DNA of 64,000 nt, from contig CAVSXT010000004.1 of the NCBI GenBank assembly GCA_963732005.1, positions 682,001 to 746,000 of the forward strand, written 5' to 3'. This document shows, piece after piece, positions 26,353 through 35,056 of the stretch. Source of the stretch: JASLEW01 sp963732005 (GTDB lineage Bacteria > Acidobacteriota > Thermoanaerobaculia > Multivoradales > UBA5704). Numbering within the stretch: the stretch's first letter is position 1; each line of letters begins with the position of its first letter. Made by a program: the position numbers and the translations under genes. The notes beneath the pieces are model-generated. The model saw nothing but the letters and a program-made list of their open reading frames with translations, made no database searches and had not been told where the DNA came from.

Positions 26353-26718
26353 CTACGCAAGAACAAAAACGCGGCCTCGCCGCCAACATACCGCGCCCTT
26401 ACGCAGCCGGCGACAGTCACGGGCAAGCTGCTCGTCGGTCACCCTCGACGAGCGTTTCAGGGCTTCGGCGGCTGGCCGGAGATCGTCTTCGAGGACGCAT
26501 TCGATGGTCGCCAACACGTCGGTCGCGATGTCGTAGGGCAACCGGCCTTCCTGCCGGTCTGCAATGTCGGGCGGCTCGGGTAGGCCGGCGTGAATCTCTT
26601 CGAGGAGCTTGGCGGCTTCCAGGATCTCATAGGCGGCCACGTTGAGGGCGGACTGCGCCCTGGCAACTGTCCAGGGTGGCGGCGGGGACGGCGGGATAGA
26701 CTCCGGATAGCTCGGCAT
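26353..26718 (-). CDS. Hypothetical protein
   Basis: 121 residues, ATG at 26718 preceded by CAGGAGGACACGCCTC, a good ribosome-binding site nine bases upstream. After a Pro-rich start (SYPESIPPSPPPPW) it is mostly helical (ALNVAAYEILEAAKLLEEIHA, YDIATDVLATIECVLEDDLRPAAEALKRSS) and ends basic. No family is recognised. The island position and the strong Shine-Dalgarno site are the main support. Confidence 0.5.
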   Translation of the reverse strand: MPSYPESIPPSPPPPWTVARAQSALNVAAYEILEAAKLLEEIHAGLPEPPDIADRQEGRLPYDIATDVLATIECVLEDDLRPAAEALKRSSRVTDEQLARDCRRLRKGAVCWRRGRVFVLA

Positions 26719-26779
26719 GAGGCGTGTCCTCCTGTCGGGTCAGGCTCCGGCAGGAGTTCCAGCTCTTGCCGGGGCCGCT

Positions 26780-27120
26780 GTGTGCCCAGCATGGGCGTGA
26801 CTTGGAGGTGCAAGTCCTCTGGGGAACCTGGTCGCAGGGACCCCGAGCGAACCGCAAGGCGACCGGCCGCGAGGCCGGCGCTGAAAGAAGCGGTAGCGAA
26901 ACCGCGGGTTGACGAACAGAAACCGGATAGGAGGCGGCGCAAGCCGGGGCGAGCGGGCAGCGAACCGCGAAGCTCCTGCGACCAAGGGCGAGCGCCGTAA
27001 ATCCGGCAGCCGTGCGGGGAAAGCCACGACCCTTACCTGGGGAGGTCTCGCCTCACGCCTGAAAGGGCGACGCCGCAGGGCGGAGCGAGAAGTCAGCAGA
27101 GGTCATTGTGGGCAGCCATC
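26780..27120 (+). mobile_element. Truncated group II intron, 5' ribozyme part
   Basis: The segment starts with the GTGYG-type boundary GTGTGCCCAGCATGGGC and contains elements typical of domain I in bacterial group II introns: GGAGGTGCAAGTCCTCT, GGGGAACCTGGTCGC, TTGACGAACAGAAACCGGAT, and near the end GAAGTCAGCAGAGGTCAT, which normally precedes the reverse transcriptase gene. No reverse transcriptase, domain V or 3' boundary follows, so the intron is a deletion remnant. Confidence 0.6.
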
Positions 27121-27266
27121 AGGATCCGTAGGAATCCGATCATCACGTCGAGGATTGGCGAAGCAGCATCATCCCGCGCGTAGCGCGGCGGGTGGGTGTG
27201 TGGGGGCGGGGAGGGGGCGGCGACAGGCGGGGGTATGCTTTGCCGAGCTGGGTAGAGAAACGAAAA

Positions 27267-27284
27267 CCCCGGTAGGAGCCGGGG
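27267..27284 (-). terminator. Intrinsic terminator-like hairpin, minus strand
   Basis: On the minus strand CCCCGG-CTCCTA-CCGGGG is followed by TTTTCGTTT. It would end transcripts coming from the truncated IS4 copy. Confidence 0.55.
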
Positions 27285-27428
27285 CTTTCGCGTCGTTCCG
27301 CGGCCCGCACCGAAGATGTGAGCCGAGGCCCAACCCTGACTGTTGGAGCCTCGCACAAGCGGGCAGCGTTCGTCCAGCCCCCCAGCGCTGGAGGCTGCGA
27401 TGCCCGCGCCCGAAGCTCCGGTCCTGCA

Positions 27429-27855
27429 CCGGCCGATGCTGGTTGGCGTAGGCTAGCGTGGAGCGCCGGGGGGCGCTGTCGATGCCGACGTGCACGAGCT
27501 TACCCTCGCAGCAGGCGAGCCCATTGCAGATCTCCCGCAGCGAGTCGGCGCGCGCCAGTTGCGAGAAAAGCATGGCGACCAGGTGAGTCCAGGACGCGAA
27601 GCCCTTGGCATAGCGCTCGGCGCCGAACTTCCGCACCAAGCCCTGGAAGGTGTCGCGGGGGATCTGCTTGAGGAGTTGACTGAAGAGGCTGCCGACTCGT
27701 ACCATCTGTCCACCCTCCGTTTTTTGTCTTGGCAGACTTGGCCCAGGATACCCTGAGCCGGAACGGAGGGCCTACAACAACCTTATTTCATGCCAGGTTC
27801 TGGGGAAAAGTGACCGGTTGGGCGACTCTCAGATTTCCGATTTTGGACAAGAGTG
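27429..27855 (-). pseudogene. Truncated IS4-family copy (left end plus transposase 5' end)
   Basis: 427 bp that match 20623-21049 in reverse orientation at nearly every base. One visible change turns the transposase His of DTFHGL into Gln. It includes the left end (CACTCTTGTCC), the untranslated leader and about the first 91 codons up to YANQHRP, then the match stops abruptly in unrelated sequence. No function is expected; it is a recombination partner for the full copy. Confidence 0.92.
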
Positions 27856-28019
27856 ATTGCCATTATACTGCAGGCCCCATGATCCTCAGCCACATCGACG
27901 GCGTCCCGGCTTAGCATAGTTCGGCGACCAAGATGTTGATCGGGTTTCGCTTAGCGGCGTAGCCTGGGCTAAGGCCGAGCTGCTGGCGCTCCGAGCGCCC
28001 ACGCTCTGTAATGAGTGGA

Positions 28020-28037
28020 CTATCCGAAATCGGATAG
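28020..28037. repeat. 18-bp palindrome downstream of the integrase
   Basis: CTATCCG-AAAT-CGGATAG is a perfect 7-bp inverted repeat with a 4-base loop, 19 bases beyond the integrase stop. It may be a terminator for the integrase gene or a protein-binding site of the island. Confidence 0.5.
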
Positions 28038-28056
28038 GTCGAAAGGTCTGGAAGAT

Positions 28057-29136
28057 TCAGACACCATTGCGTAAAGCGGAGTCAAGATACTTCTCTGCCA
28101 TCCTGGCGACCACGCCGGAAGTGTGCTGGTCGCTCAGGTGGGCGTACCTCTTGACCATCTGCAGGGTCTTGTGACCCAGCACGTCGGCGATCTCGGCCAG
28201 GGTTGCGCCCGACATCGCAAGATAGCTGGCGGCGCTGTGGCGCAAGTCGTGGAAGCGGAAGTCCTCGATCTTCGCGGTGGCGAGGGCGCTCTCCCAAGCG
28301 CTTCTCGGGAAAGACCCCTGACCCTTCCGATCTGCAAAGACCAAGTCAGACCCGAGGCGCCTTACGGTCATCAGCTCCTTGACGGTCGCCACTGCCACGG
28401 GTGGTAGTGGGAGCGTGCGACGCTCGCCGTTCTTCGTCTCGTGGAGCACGGCAACGCCACGCTGGAGATCGAGGTCCGGCCAGCGGAGGCGTAGAAGCTC
28501 TCCCTGGCGAGCGCCGGTCGAGAGGGCGAGAAGGACGAGAGGGAAGAGCCGCCGATCCGAGCTGGCCCGGCAGGTGGCGAGTAGGCGTTCTCTCTCATCG
28601 CCGTCGAGGTAGCGCACTCGGCCGCGGGGCTCCTTCGGCCGCTTGACCCTCCTGGCCGGGTTGTCGTCGAGCCATTCCAGCTCACGGATCGCGTGGGTGA
28701 GAACATGGCTAAGGAGCGCCAAGTAGCGTACCTGCGTCGCTGGCGCGGCCGGCTTGCCGCCGAGGCCCTCACCCTCGGCGAGGGCTCGCTTGGCCTCCGC
28801 GATCCGCTGCGGGGTGATGTCGGAGAGGAAGTAGCCTCCCAGGCGCTTCGACCACCACTCCAACCGCGGCTCTCGCTTGGTCTGCTCCCGAGGCCCGTAC
28901 TGCGGCAGCACGTCCTTGCGGTATCGATCGACCAGCTCGGCGAAGGTGTGCTTGTGGGCCTGGTGTGCGGGTAGGTGACGGCCGGCCCGGACATCGGACT
29001 CAAGCTCCTGCGCCCAGAGACGGGCAGAGGTCTTGTTCTTGAAGATCTGCGAGACCGCAGGATGGCCCCTGAGTCGCACTCTGGCGAGCCAGGTCGGCTT
29101 GCCGTCTCGTCCCTTTCGTTGCTCGATGGTGGCCAT
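28057..29136 (-). CDS. Tyrosine recombinase (island integrase)
   Basis: 359 residues. An N-terminal arm-binding-like beta region (ATIEQRKGRDGKPTWLARVRLRGHP) precedes the SAM-like core-binding domain (HTFAELVDRYRKDVLPQYG). The catalytic domain shows the Arg of LSTGARQGELLRLRWPDLD, the H-x-x-R of FHDLRHSAASYLAMSG and the nucleophile Tyr in LGHKTLQMVKRYAHLSDQ. It lies 114 bp from the 3' end of the tRNA-Leu gene and reads away from it, the standard arrangement for tRNA-targeting integrases. The frame is intact, so the enzyme itself could still be active. Confidence 0.95.
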   Translation of the reverse strand: MATIEQRKGRDGKPTWLARVRLRGHPAVSQIFKNKTSARLWAQELESDVRAGRHLPAHQAHKHTFAELVDRYRKDVLPQYGPREQTKREPRLEWWSKRLGGYFLSDITPQRIAEAKRALAEGEGLGGKPAAPATQVRYLALLSHVLTHAIRELEWLDDNPARRVKRPKEPRGRVRYLDGDERERLLATCRASSDRRLFPLVLLALSTGARQGELLRLRWPDLDLQRGVAVLHETKNGERRTLPLPPVAVATVKELMTVRRLGSDLVFADRKGQGSFPRSAWESALATAKIEDFRFHDLRHSAASYLAMSGATLAEIADVLGHKTLQMVKRYAHLSDQHTSGVVARMAEKYLDSALRNGV

Positions 29137-29248
29137 GGCGAACTGCCCGATTTGTTGCGGGCCGTTGCCACTAGATTGCCACTAAAACAGAGATCGGTCA
29201 AGAGCGACGAGCCGCCCTTGTTCACAAGTCATTGATTCTATTGGTATT

Positions 29249-29309
29249 ATTGGTGCCGAAGGCGGGAGTCGAACCCGCACGCCGTTGCCGGCGGAGGATT
29301 TTGAGTCCT
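29249..29309 (-). repeat. attR: direct repeat inside the intact tRNA-Leu gene
   Basis: This is the 61-bp partner of 13237-13297 with three differences. It covers the tRNA from its CCA end to the anticodon loop, so integration kept a whole tRNA gene at this end. Confidence 0.85.
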
Positions 29310-29336
29310 CTGCGTCTGCCATTCCGCCACTTCGGC
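29251..29336 (-). tRNA. tRNA-Leu (anticodon CAA)
   Basis: 86 nt including an encoded CCA. The acceptor stem GCCGAAG pairs with CTTCGGC, the anticodon arm is GAGGA-CTCAAAA-TCCTC giving CAA, the long variable arm CGCCG-GCAA-CGGCG is the class II feature of leucine tRNAs, and the T-arm carries GTTCGAC. It reads UUG codons. Its 3' part serves as the island attachment site. Confidence 0.97.
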
Positions 29337-29623
29337 CAGAGGTGGCCAAGACCAAGATCGTAGGGGGCCGGCCGGGGGGTGTCAACCGAGTCCGCTCGCT
29401 GCGCTCGCTGCTGGCGCTCGTGCCACCCTTGCCTGGTCCATCCCTCCGCGGGCCTTCGGGCGCGGCAGGTTTGGTGACGGAGGGCAGCCGATGGCAGGGC
29501 CAGCCGGCGACAGGCGCGAAAGAGGCGGTAATCGATGCCGAAATGGGGTAAAATAGAGCCGTCCCGGGGCCCCGGAGTGGGCTCGGGGGTGGGTGGCCAG
29601 GGGCGGGCAGAGTGAGTGCAAGG

Positions 29624-29652
29624 TTGACGAGACGTGCCGGATGGTGTATAAG
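29624..29652 (+). promoter_or_regulatory. Housekeeping-type promoter of carD
   Basis: TTGACG, a 17-base spacer and TATAAG form a near-consensus -35/-10 pair, followed by 77 bases to the GTG start. The 390-base stretch between the tRNA and carD otherwise holds nothing recognised. Confidence 0.75.
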
Positions 29653-29729
29653 ATATAGCCGTAAGCGTTGGTCCCTCAGTGACTTGCTACAACAGCTCCG
29701 GTAGGTCCCACATGCAAGGGGGCACAGGC

Positions 29730-30251
29730 GTGACATTTAGAATCGGTCAGAAGGTGGTTTACCCCAACCACGGCGTCAGCCTGGTCGAGAAGATCGAGGC
29801 GGGCCACATGGATGGGATCGAGCAGCTCTATTTTCACCTCCGGCTGCTGTCGAACAACTCCAAGGTGATGGTGCCGAAGGCCAACCTCGATCTCGTGGGT
29901 TTGCGGCCGCTCTGCCACACCCGCGACGTCCGCGCCCTGTTCGACATCCTCGAAGACGGGAACATCGACACCTACAAGGATTGGAAGGGCCGCTACAAGC
30001 AGAACCTGGACAAGATGAAGACCGGCCGCTTGACCGAGGTGGCGGAGGTGCTCAAGAACCTTCGCCTGGTGAGCCAGCGCAAGAGCCTGTCGTTCCGTGA
30101 GAAGAAGATGTACGAGCGCGCCAAGTACTTCATCGTCAGCGAAGTGGCGCACGTCAAGGACATCGCGGAGCGGGAGGCCGAGGAGCTGGTCGAGCTGGCC
30201 CTCACGTCCAGCCTGGAGAAGCGCCAGCGGACCACCAAGGCAGCCAGCTAG
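29730..30251 (+). CDS. carD: CarD-family transcription regulator
   Basis: 173 residues from GTG at 29730, chosen because AAGGGGG lies ten bases upstream and family members begin TFRIGQKVVYPNHGVSLVEKIE; an ATG at 29712 is the alternative. The N-terminal RNA-polymerase-interacting Tudor-like domain (residues 1-60) includes YFHLRLLSNNSKVMVPKANLDLVGLRPL. The C-terminal helical DNA-binding domain has KDWKGRYKQNLDKMKTGRL and SFREKKMYERAKYFIVSEVA. In other bacteria CarD stabilises the open promoter complex, notably at rRNA promoters. It has its own strong promoter. Confidence 0.93.
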   Translation: MTFRIGQKVVYPNHGVSLVEKIEAGHMDGIEQLYFHLRLLSNNSKVMVPKANLDLVGLRPLCHTRDVRALFDILEDGNIDTYKDWKGRYKQNLDKMKTGRLTEVAEVLKNLRLVSQRKSLSFREKKMYERAKYFIVSEVAHVKDIAEREAEELVELALTSSLEKRQRTTKAAS

Positions 30252-30332
30252 CCGTATCTTGCCCCGTCATCTCCACCGCGACCGACCAAGATCACCCATC
30301 GGCAGTCACCGTGAGCGGTGCAGGCGCCCAAG

Positions 30333-31061
30333 ATGAACAAAGACAACCTGCACTTCGCGGCCTATGGGTTGATGCTGGGCTTCATCGCCGGCTATCTGCT
30401 GCACGACGTCATGGCGGCGCGCCAGCCGTTGCGCCGCCCGCCCGGCGAGGGGGCGGTGGTGGCGTCCGCTGCCGCCCCTGACGGCGGCGGCGCTCCGGAC
30501 GATCCGGGCTCGGCCGGCGGCGCCTCGACCGGCCCGGACTCGGGAGCGGGTGGGACGGGCGCCCCGGGGGCTCCCGCCGGCGGCGCCGCGCCGCCACCGG
30601 CCATGGCCGAGGTGCAGCAACTGCGCGACTACGTGGCGACCCATCCGAAGGATGCCGATGCCGTGCTGAAGCTCGCCAACCTCAATTTCGACATCAGCAA
30701 CTGGGGCCGCGCCCGCGACCTCTACACCCAGTACATCGGTTTGCGCGAGGCGAATCCGGACGTGCTGACCGACCTCGGCACCTGTTACCGGAACCTGCGC
30801 CAGTTCGACAGCGCGCTCGAGCAGTTCCGCCGCGCCGAGAAACTGGCGCCCGAGCACTGGAAGTCGCGCTTTGCCGAGGTGGTGGTGCTGGGCTTCGACC
30901 TCAATCAGCAAGCCGCGGCCGACCAGGCCTTCGCCCGCCTGCAGGCGATGGCGCCGGCGCAACCCGAGGTGGCCCAGCTGGGCGCCGCGCTGCAGCGCCA
31001 CCGCGCCCCGGGCGCCGCTGCCGGCGCCGGCGGTGCCGGCGGCAGTGGCGGCGGCCAGTAA
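30333..31061 (+). CDS. Membrane-anchored TPR protein
   Basis: 242 residues from ATG at 30333. A single N-terminal membrane helix (FAAYGLMLGFIAGYLLHDVMA) is followed by a low-complexity Gly/Ala/Pro linker of about 60 residues and then TPR-like helices: EVQQLRDYVATHPKDADAVLKLANLNFD, YTQYIGLREANPDVLTDLGTCYRNLRQFDSALEQFRRAEKLAPEHW. It could scaffold a periplasmic assembly. The partner is unknown. It is followed after 22 bases by a small membrane protein gene, probably in one operon with priA. Confidence 0.75.
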   Translation: MNKDNLHFAAYGLMLGFIAGYLLHDVMAARQPLRRPPGEGAVVASAAAPDGGGAPDDPGSAGGASTGPDSGAGGTGAPGAPAGGAAPPPAMAEVQQLRDYVATHPKDADAVLKLANLNFDISNWGRARDLYTQYIGLREANPDVLTDLGTCYRNLRQFDSALEQFRRAEKLAPEHWKSRFAEVVVLGFDLNQQAAADQAFARLQAMAPAQPEVAQLGAALQRHRAPGAAAGAGGAGGSGGGQ

Positions 31062-31083
31062 GCCGGGAAGGCAGGCCAGTCGC

Positions 31084-31407
31084 TTGGCGCTCATCCGTCT
31101 GCTCGACTTCGCGCTCCTGTCGTTTCTCGTCTGGATGGTCTGGAGCCAGGTGATCCGCGGCTGGCGTGCGGCGGCCGCGGCGCATGACCGCCGCCCGGAC
31201 CAGAGCCGGGCCGAGGCCACCGACGCCAATCGCCGCCAGTCCGCGCCGCCCACCGCCGCCTCGCAGGAGAATGCGGCGGTGACGCTGGTGCGCTGCGGCG
31301 CCTGCGGTGTGCACGTGCCGAGCGCTCGCATGCTGCCGGGTCAGGCGGGTGAATCCTTCTGCTCCGAGACCTGCCGCTCCCGGGGCGCCGCTCGCCGCAA
31401 CGCCTGA
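31084..31407 (+). CDS. Small membrane protein with zinc-ribbon tail (PP0621-like)
   Basis: 107 residues, TTG start. An N-terminal helix (LIRLLDFALLSFLVWMVWSQVI), an Arg/Ala-rich linker and a C-terminal CGACGVHVPSARMLPG...FCSETC pattern of four Cys match the PP0621-like family of short membrane proteins. Function is not known. The gene lies between the TPR gene and priA on the same strand. Confidence 0.6.
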   Translation: MALIRLLDFALLSFLVWMVWSQVIRGWRAAAAAHDRRPDQSRAEATDANRRQSAPPTAASQENAAVTLVRCGACGVHVPSARMLPGQAGESFCSETCRSRGAARRNA

Positions 31408-31522
31408 AGGCTCCGCCTGGCGCTGGCCGCCGCCGTGGCGCGCCGGCGGCGAGGAGCGCGGCGGCGCCTGGAGGCGCCCTGAAGCCACCCGAATCCGTCA
31501 TGAGACACAGGGCAAGCACGAG

Positions 31523-34075
31523 ATGACCCGCCGCCACGGCCAGCCAACGGCGGACGACCCCGGGAGAGCGCCGGCGGCGCCGGCTGGTCAGGCGGCGGAG
31601 CCTGGCGTGCGGCAGGAGGAGGCGGCGGGCTATGCGCCGCCAGGCGCCGCGGCCTGCTATGTCGAGGTCGCGCTGCCGGTGCCGCTGCCGGAGCCGTTGG
31701 TCTATGCCGTGCCGCCGGGCTGCCAGGCCATTGCCGTCCCGGGTGTGCGGGTCCGGGTGCGGATGGGGAAGCGGCGCCTGGTCGGGGTGGTCGTCGGGCA
31801 ACGGGACGAGCCGCCGGCGGGAGTTGCCATCCGCTGGCTCGACGGGGTGCTGGACCGCGAGCCGGTGCTGGGGCCGGACCTGTTGGAGCTTGCCCGCTTC
31901 ACCGCCGACTACTACCTGGCGCCGCTCGGCGAGGCGCTGCGCTCCATGCTGCCGGCCGACCTCGAGCCCTGGGGCGACCGGCGCGTCTGGCTGACCGACC
32001 GCGGCGCCCTGGCGCTGCCGCGGGCCGACGCCGAGAACGCGGTGCTGGAGGCGCTGCGCGAGGGCGGCCGGGTCCGCGTTTCCGAGCTGCAGGCCGGTCT
32101 GGGGCTGAACGATCTCGACGCGGTGCTGGCCGAGCTCGAGGCCGGCGGCCGCATCGCCGGCGAGGATTCGCGCGCCCGCCCGGGCCGTTCGTCGCGCTAT
32201 GTCGCGGCGGTCGAGCTGGTCCCGGGCCTGGAGGAGACGGCGGCAGCCGGCCGCTCCGCCCAGGGACTGGCGGTCGTCGCGTACCTGACCGCGGTGGCCC
32301 GCCCGGCGACCTCCGCCGAGGTGATGGCGGCCGTCGGCTGCCGCGCCGGGGTGCTCAAGCGGCTCGCCTCACGCGGCGTGCTGCGCGAGTTCACCCAGGT
32401 GGAGCGGCTGTCGCTCGACCGCCACCGGCTGCCGCCGCCGGACGCCGCGCCGCCGCTGGTGCGGCTGCGTGCCGATCAGGAGACCGCCACGGCGGCGGTG
32501 GTCGCGGCGATCGAGAACCGCCGCTTCACGCCGCTGCTGCTGTCCGGGATGACCGGCTCGGGCAAGACCGAGGTCTACCTGCGCGGGGCAGCCGCCGCGC
32601 TCGCCCAGGGACGCGCGGCGATCCTGCTGGTGCCCGAGATCGCCCTGGTGCCGGCCCTGGCGCGGGCGGTGCTCGAGCGCTTCGGCGAGCGGCTGGCGAT
32701 CTTGCACTCGGGCCTCGGCACCGGCGAGCGCAACCAGGAATGGGAGCGGGTCCGCCGCGGCGAGGCGAAGGTGGTGCTCGGGCCGCGCTCGGCGCTGTTC
32801 GCGCCGGTCGCCGACCTCGGGCTGCTGGTGGTGGACGAGGAGCAGGATCCGGCCTACAAGCAGGAGGTGACGCCGCGCTACCATGCGCGCGACCTCGCCC
32901 TGGTGCGCGGCCGCAGCGCCGGCGCCGTGACCCTCCTGGTGTCGGCGACGCCCAGCCTCGAGAGCCGCCACAACGTCGCGCGCGGCAAGCTCGGCCTGCT
33001 GCAGCTGACTGCCCGCTTCGGGCAGGGCGCGCTGCCGGAGGGGATCCTGGTCGATCTGCGCCAGGAGGAGGGAGTCCGCCGGCGGCCCGGCGACGCGCCG
33101 TTCTCGACTCGCCTGCGCCACGAGATCGGCGTCACCCTGGCGGCGAGGGAGCAGGTCATCCTGCTGCGCAACCGGCGCGGCTACGCGCCGATGCTGCTCT
33201 GCCGCGCCTGCGGCGAGGCGATGCGCTGTCCCGACTGCGGCCTGCCTCGTACCTATCACCTCCGGTTGCGGCGGCTGATCTGCCACTACTGCGGTCAGGC
33301 GATCAACGCGCCCCAGGCCTGCCCGGCCTGCCGGGAGGAGGCGCTCGAGCCGATCGGCGCCGGCACCGAGCGGGTCGAGGAAGACTTCCGCGAGCTGTTC
33401 CCCGGCGTCGCCGTCGACGTCCTGGACCGTGACACGACGCGGCGCCCGGGCGGCCTGGCGGCGGTGCTCGAACGCTTCGAGCGCGGCGACACCCGGGTGC
33501 TGATCGGCACCCAGATGGTCTCGAAGGGGCACCACTTTCCGCGGGTCTCGCTCACCGCGGTGCTGGCTGCCGACACCTACCTGAGCTTTCCCGACTTCCG
33601 CGCCGTCGAGCGCACCTACAACCTGCTGACCCAGGTGGCCGGCCGCGCCGGCCGTGGCGAGCTGCCGGGCCGCGTGGTCATCCAGACCTTTCATCCCGAT
33701 CACTACGCCATTCAGGCCGCGCTCACCGGCGACGATGCCGCCTTCCTGGAAGAGGAGATGCGCTTCCGCCGCGTCTTCCATTACCCGCCCTACACCCGCA
33801 TGGCGCAGCTGCTGGTGCACGACCGCAAGCGCGAGCGCGCCCAGGCCGCCATCCAGGAGCTGGCGGATGCCATGGCGGCGCACCCCCTCTGCCGCGGCGT
33901 CCGCCTCAGCGGCCCGGCCCCCGCCCCCTTCGAGCGCCTGCGCGGCGAGTGGCGCTTCCAGCTGCTGGCTCGCGCCGCCGCCTTCCGCGATCTCCACCGG
34001 CTGCTGGTCGAGGTGGCCCCCAAGAACCCACCCTACGACCTGACCATCGACATCGATCCACAGCAGCTGATGTGA
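31523..34075 (+). CDS. priA: Primosomal helicase PriA
   Basis: 850 residues from ATG at 31523; a shorter start before ACYVEVALPVPLPEPLVYAVP is possible because the first 40 residues are low complexity. The 3'BD domain comes first, a winged-helix part in the middle, then the helicase: GMTGSGKTEVYLRGAAAAL (Walker A), LLVVDEEQDPAYKQE (Walker B with DEEQ in place of the usual DEEH), VSATPSLES, and the inserted zinc region CRACGEAMRCPDCG / CHYCGQAINAPQACPAC. Motifs V-VI follow (GTQMVSKGHHFPRVSL, QVAGRAGRG). It restarts stalled replication forks. Confidence 0.95.
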   Translation: MTRRHGQPTADDPGRAPAAPAGQAAEPGVRQEEAAGYAPPGAAACYVEVALPVPLPEPLVYAVPPGCQAIAVPGVRVRVRMGKRRLVGVVVGQRDEPPAGVAIRWLDGVLDREPVLGPDLLELARFTADYYLAPLGEALRSMLPADLEPWGDRRVWLTDRGALALPRADAENAVLEALREGGRVRVSELQAGLGLNDLDAVLAELEAGGRIAGEDSRARPGRSSRYVAAVELVPGLEETAAAGRSAQGLAVVAYLTAVARPATSAEVMAAVGCRAGVLKRLASRGVLREFTQVERLSLDRHRLPPPDAAPPLVRLRADQETATAAVVAAIENRRFTPLLLSGMTGSGKTEVYLRGAAAALAQGRAAILLVPEIALVPALARAVLERFGERLAILHSGLGTGERNQEWERVRRGEAKVVLGPRSALFAPVADLGLLVVDEEQDPAYKQEVTPRYHARDLALVRGRSAGAVTLLVSATPSLESRHNVARGKLGLLQLTARFGQGALPEGILVDLRQEEGVRRRPGDAPFSTRLRHEIGVTLAAREQVILLRNRRGYAPMLLCRACGEAMRCPDCGLPRTYHLRLRRLICHYCGQAINAPQACPACREEALEPIGAGTERVEEDFRELFPGVAVDVLDRDTTRRPGGLAAVLERFERGDTRVLIGTQMVSKGHHFPRVSLTAVLAADTYLSFPDFRAVERTYNLLTQVAGRAGRGELPGRVVIQTFHPDHYAIQAALTGDDAAFLEEEMRFRRVFHYPPYTRMAQLLVHDRKRERAQAAIQELADAMAAHPLCRGVRLSGPAPAPFERLRGEWRFQLLARAAAFRDLHRLLVEVAPKNPPYDLTIDIDPQQLM

Positions 34076-34105
34076 ATCCCATCTGTGCTAGCGTCCTGGC
34101 GATCT

Positions 34106-35056
34106 ATGCAGACCTCCGAATCCTTCGAAGAGCCCCTGGTCCAGCTGCGGCGGCGGATCCAGGAGCTGGAGAGCTTTCCCTCGGGCAGCGGCCAGGACAA
34201 AGAGCTCGATCAGCTGCGCGCGACGCTGAGGAAGACCACCGCCGAGATCTACGGCAGCCTCAGCCGCTGGCAGAAGGTGCAGGTGGCGCGCCATCAGGAG
34301 CGCCCCTACACCCTGGATTACGTCGGCTACCTGATGCACGACTGGGTCGAGCTGCACGGCGACCGCGCCTTTGGCGACGATGCCGCCATCGTCTGCGGCT
34401 TCGCCAGCTTTGCCGGCCGCAGCGTTGCCGTCATCGGCCACGAGAAAGGGCGCGACACCCGCGAGCGCATCCACCGCAACTTCGGCCAGCCGCGCCCCGA
34501 GGGCTACCGCAAGGCGTTGCGCATCATGAAGCTGGCGCAGAAGTTCGGCCGCCCCGTCCTCACCTTCGTCGACACCGCCGGCGCCTATCCCGGCATCGAC
34601 GCCGAGGAGCGCGGCCAGGCCGAGGCCATCGCCCGCAACCTACTGGAGATGTCCCACCTCGGGGTGCCGATCGTGGTCACCATCACCGGCGAAGGCGGCA
34701 GCGGCGGCGCCCTGGCCCTCGGCGTCGGCGACCGGGTCTTCGTCCTCGAGTACGGGACCTATTCGGTGATCTCGCCGGAGGGCTGCGCCGCCATTTTGTG
34801 GAAGGACCAGGAGCGCAAGGCCGACGCCGCCGAGGCGATGCGCCTGACCGCCCCGGATCTGCTGGCCATGGGGGTGGTCGACGGCGTCATCCCCGAGCCG
34901 CTCGGCGGCGCCCACACCGATCCCGAGACCACCTGCCGCCGCGTCGGCGAGACCATCGCGCAGGCGCTCGGCGAGCTGGAGCGCCTCACCGTCAACGAGC
35001 TGCTGGCGCGCCGCTATCAGCGATTCCGTTCCCTCGGCGCCTTCGACGAGGGATGA
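34106..35056 (+). CDS. accA: Acetyl-CoA carboxylase carboxyltransferase subunit alpha
   Basis: 316 residues. The N-terminal helical part (EEPLVQLRRRIQELESF) and the crotonase-like core are complete: YVGYLMHDWVELHGDRAFGDDAAIVCG, VAVIGHEKGRDTRERI, TFVDTAGAYPGIDAEERGQAEAIARNL, ITGEGGSGGALALGVGDRV, EYGTYSVISPEGCAAILWKD and IPEPLGGAHTDPETT. It transfers CO2 from biotin to acetyl-CoA together with AccD, which is not in the window. The start at 34106 is used because the frame upstream has no support. It overlaps recJ by four bases. Confidence 0.96.
   Translation: MQTSESFEEPLVQLRRRIQELESFPSGSGQDKELDQLRATLRKTTAEIYGSLSRWQKVQVARHQERPYTLDYVGYLMHDWVELHGDRAFGDDAAIVCGFASFAGRSVAVIGHEKGRDTRERIHRNFGQPRPEGYRKALRIMKLAQKFGRPVLTFVDTAGAYPGIDAEERGQAEAIARNLLEMSHLGVPIVVTITGEGGSGGALALGVGDRVFVLEYGTYSVISPEGCAAILWKDQERKADAAEAMRLTAPDLLAMGVVDGVIPEPLGGAHTDPETTCRRVGETIAQALGELERLTVNELLARRYQRFRSLGAFDEG

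Larger units (their letters stand above)
13237..29309. mobile_element. 16-kb genomic island integrated in tRNA-Leu(CAA)
   Basis: Direct repeats of the tRNA 3' part flank the region, the intact tRNA and a tyrosine integrase lie at one end, and the interior holds five transposase genes, an intron fragment, small regulators and hypothetical genes. Cargo genes at 13.9-15.9 kb and the split gene are visibly richer in A+T than the flanking chromosome. Integrases of this type recombine in tRNA 3' ends, so the original insertion was probably by the gene at 28057-29136. Heavy IS load and a decayed repeat suggest an old, possibly immobile island. Confidence 0.85.

Noticed and set aside
26909..27451. 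180-codon plus-strand frame across the intron fragment
   Set aside because: It crosses from intron-like sequence into unrelated sequence and has no protein-like pattern; it is explained by GC content.
31307..31522. Upstream extension of priA overlapping the small membrane protein gene
   Set aside because: The extension translates to Arg/Ala/Pro-rich sequence unlike PriA and would overlap the preceding gene in another frame.
32369..33997. 542-codon minus-strand frame inside priA
   Set aside because: No family resemblance; priA motifs on the plus strand are unambiguous.
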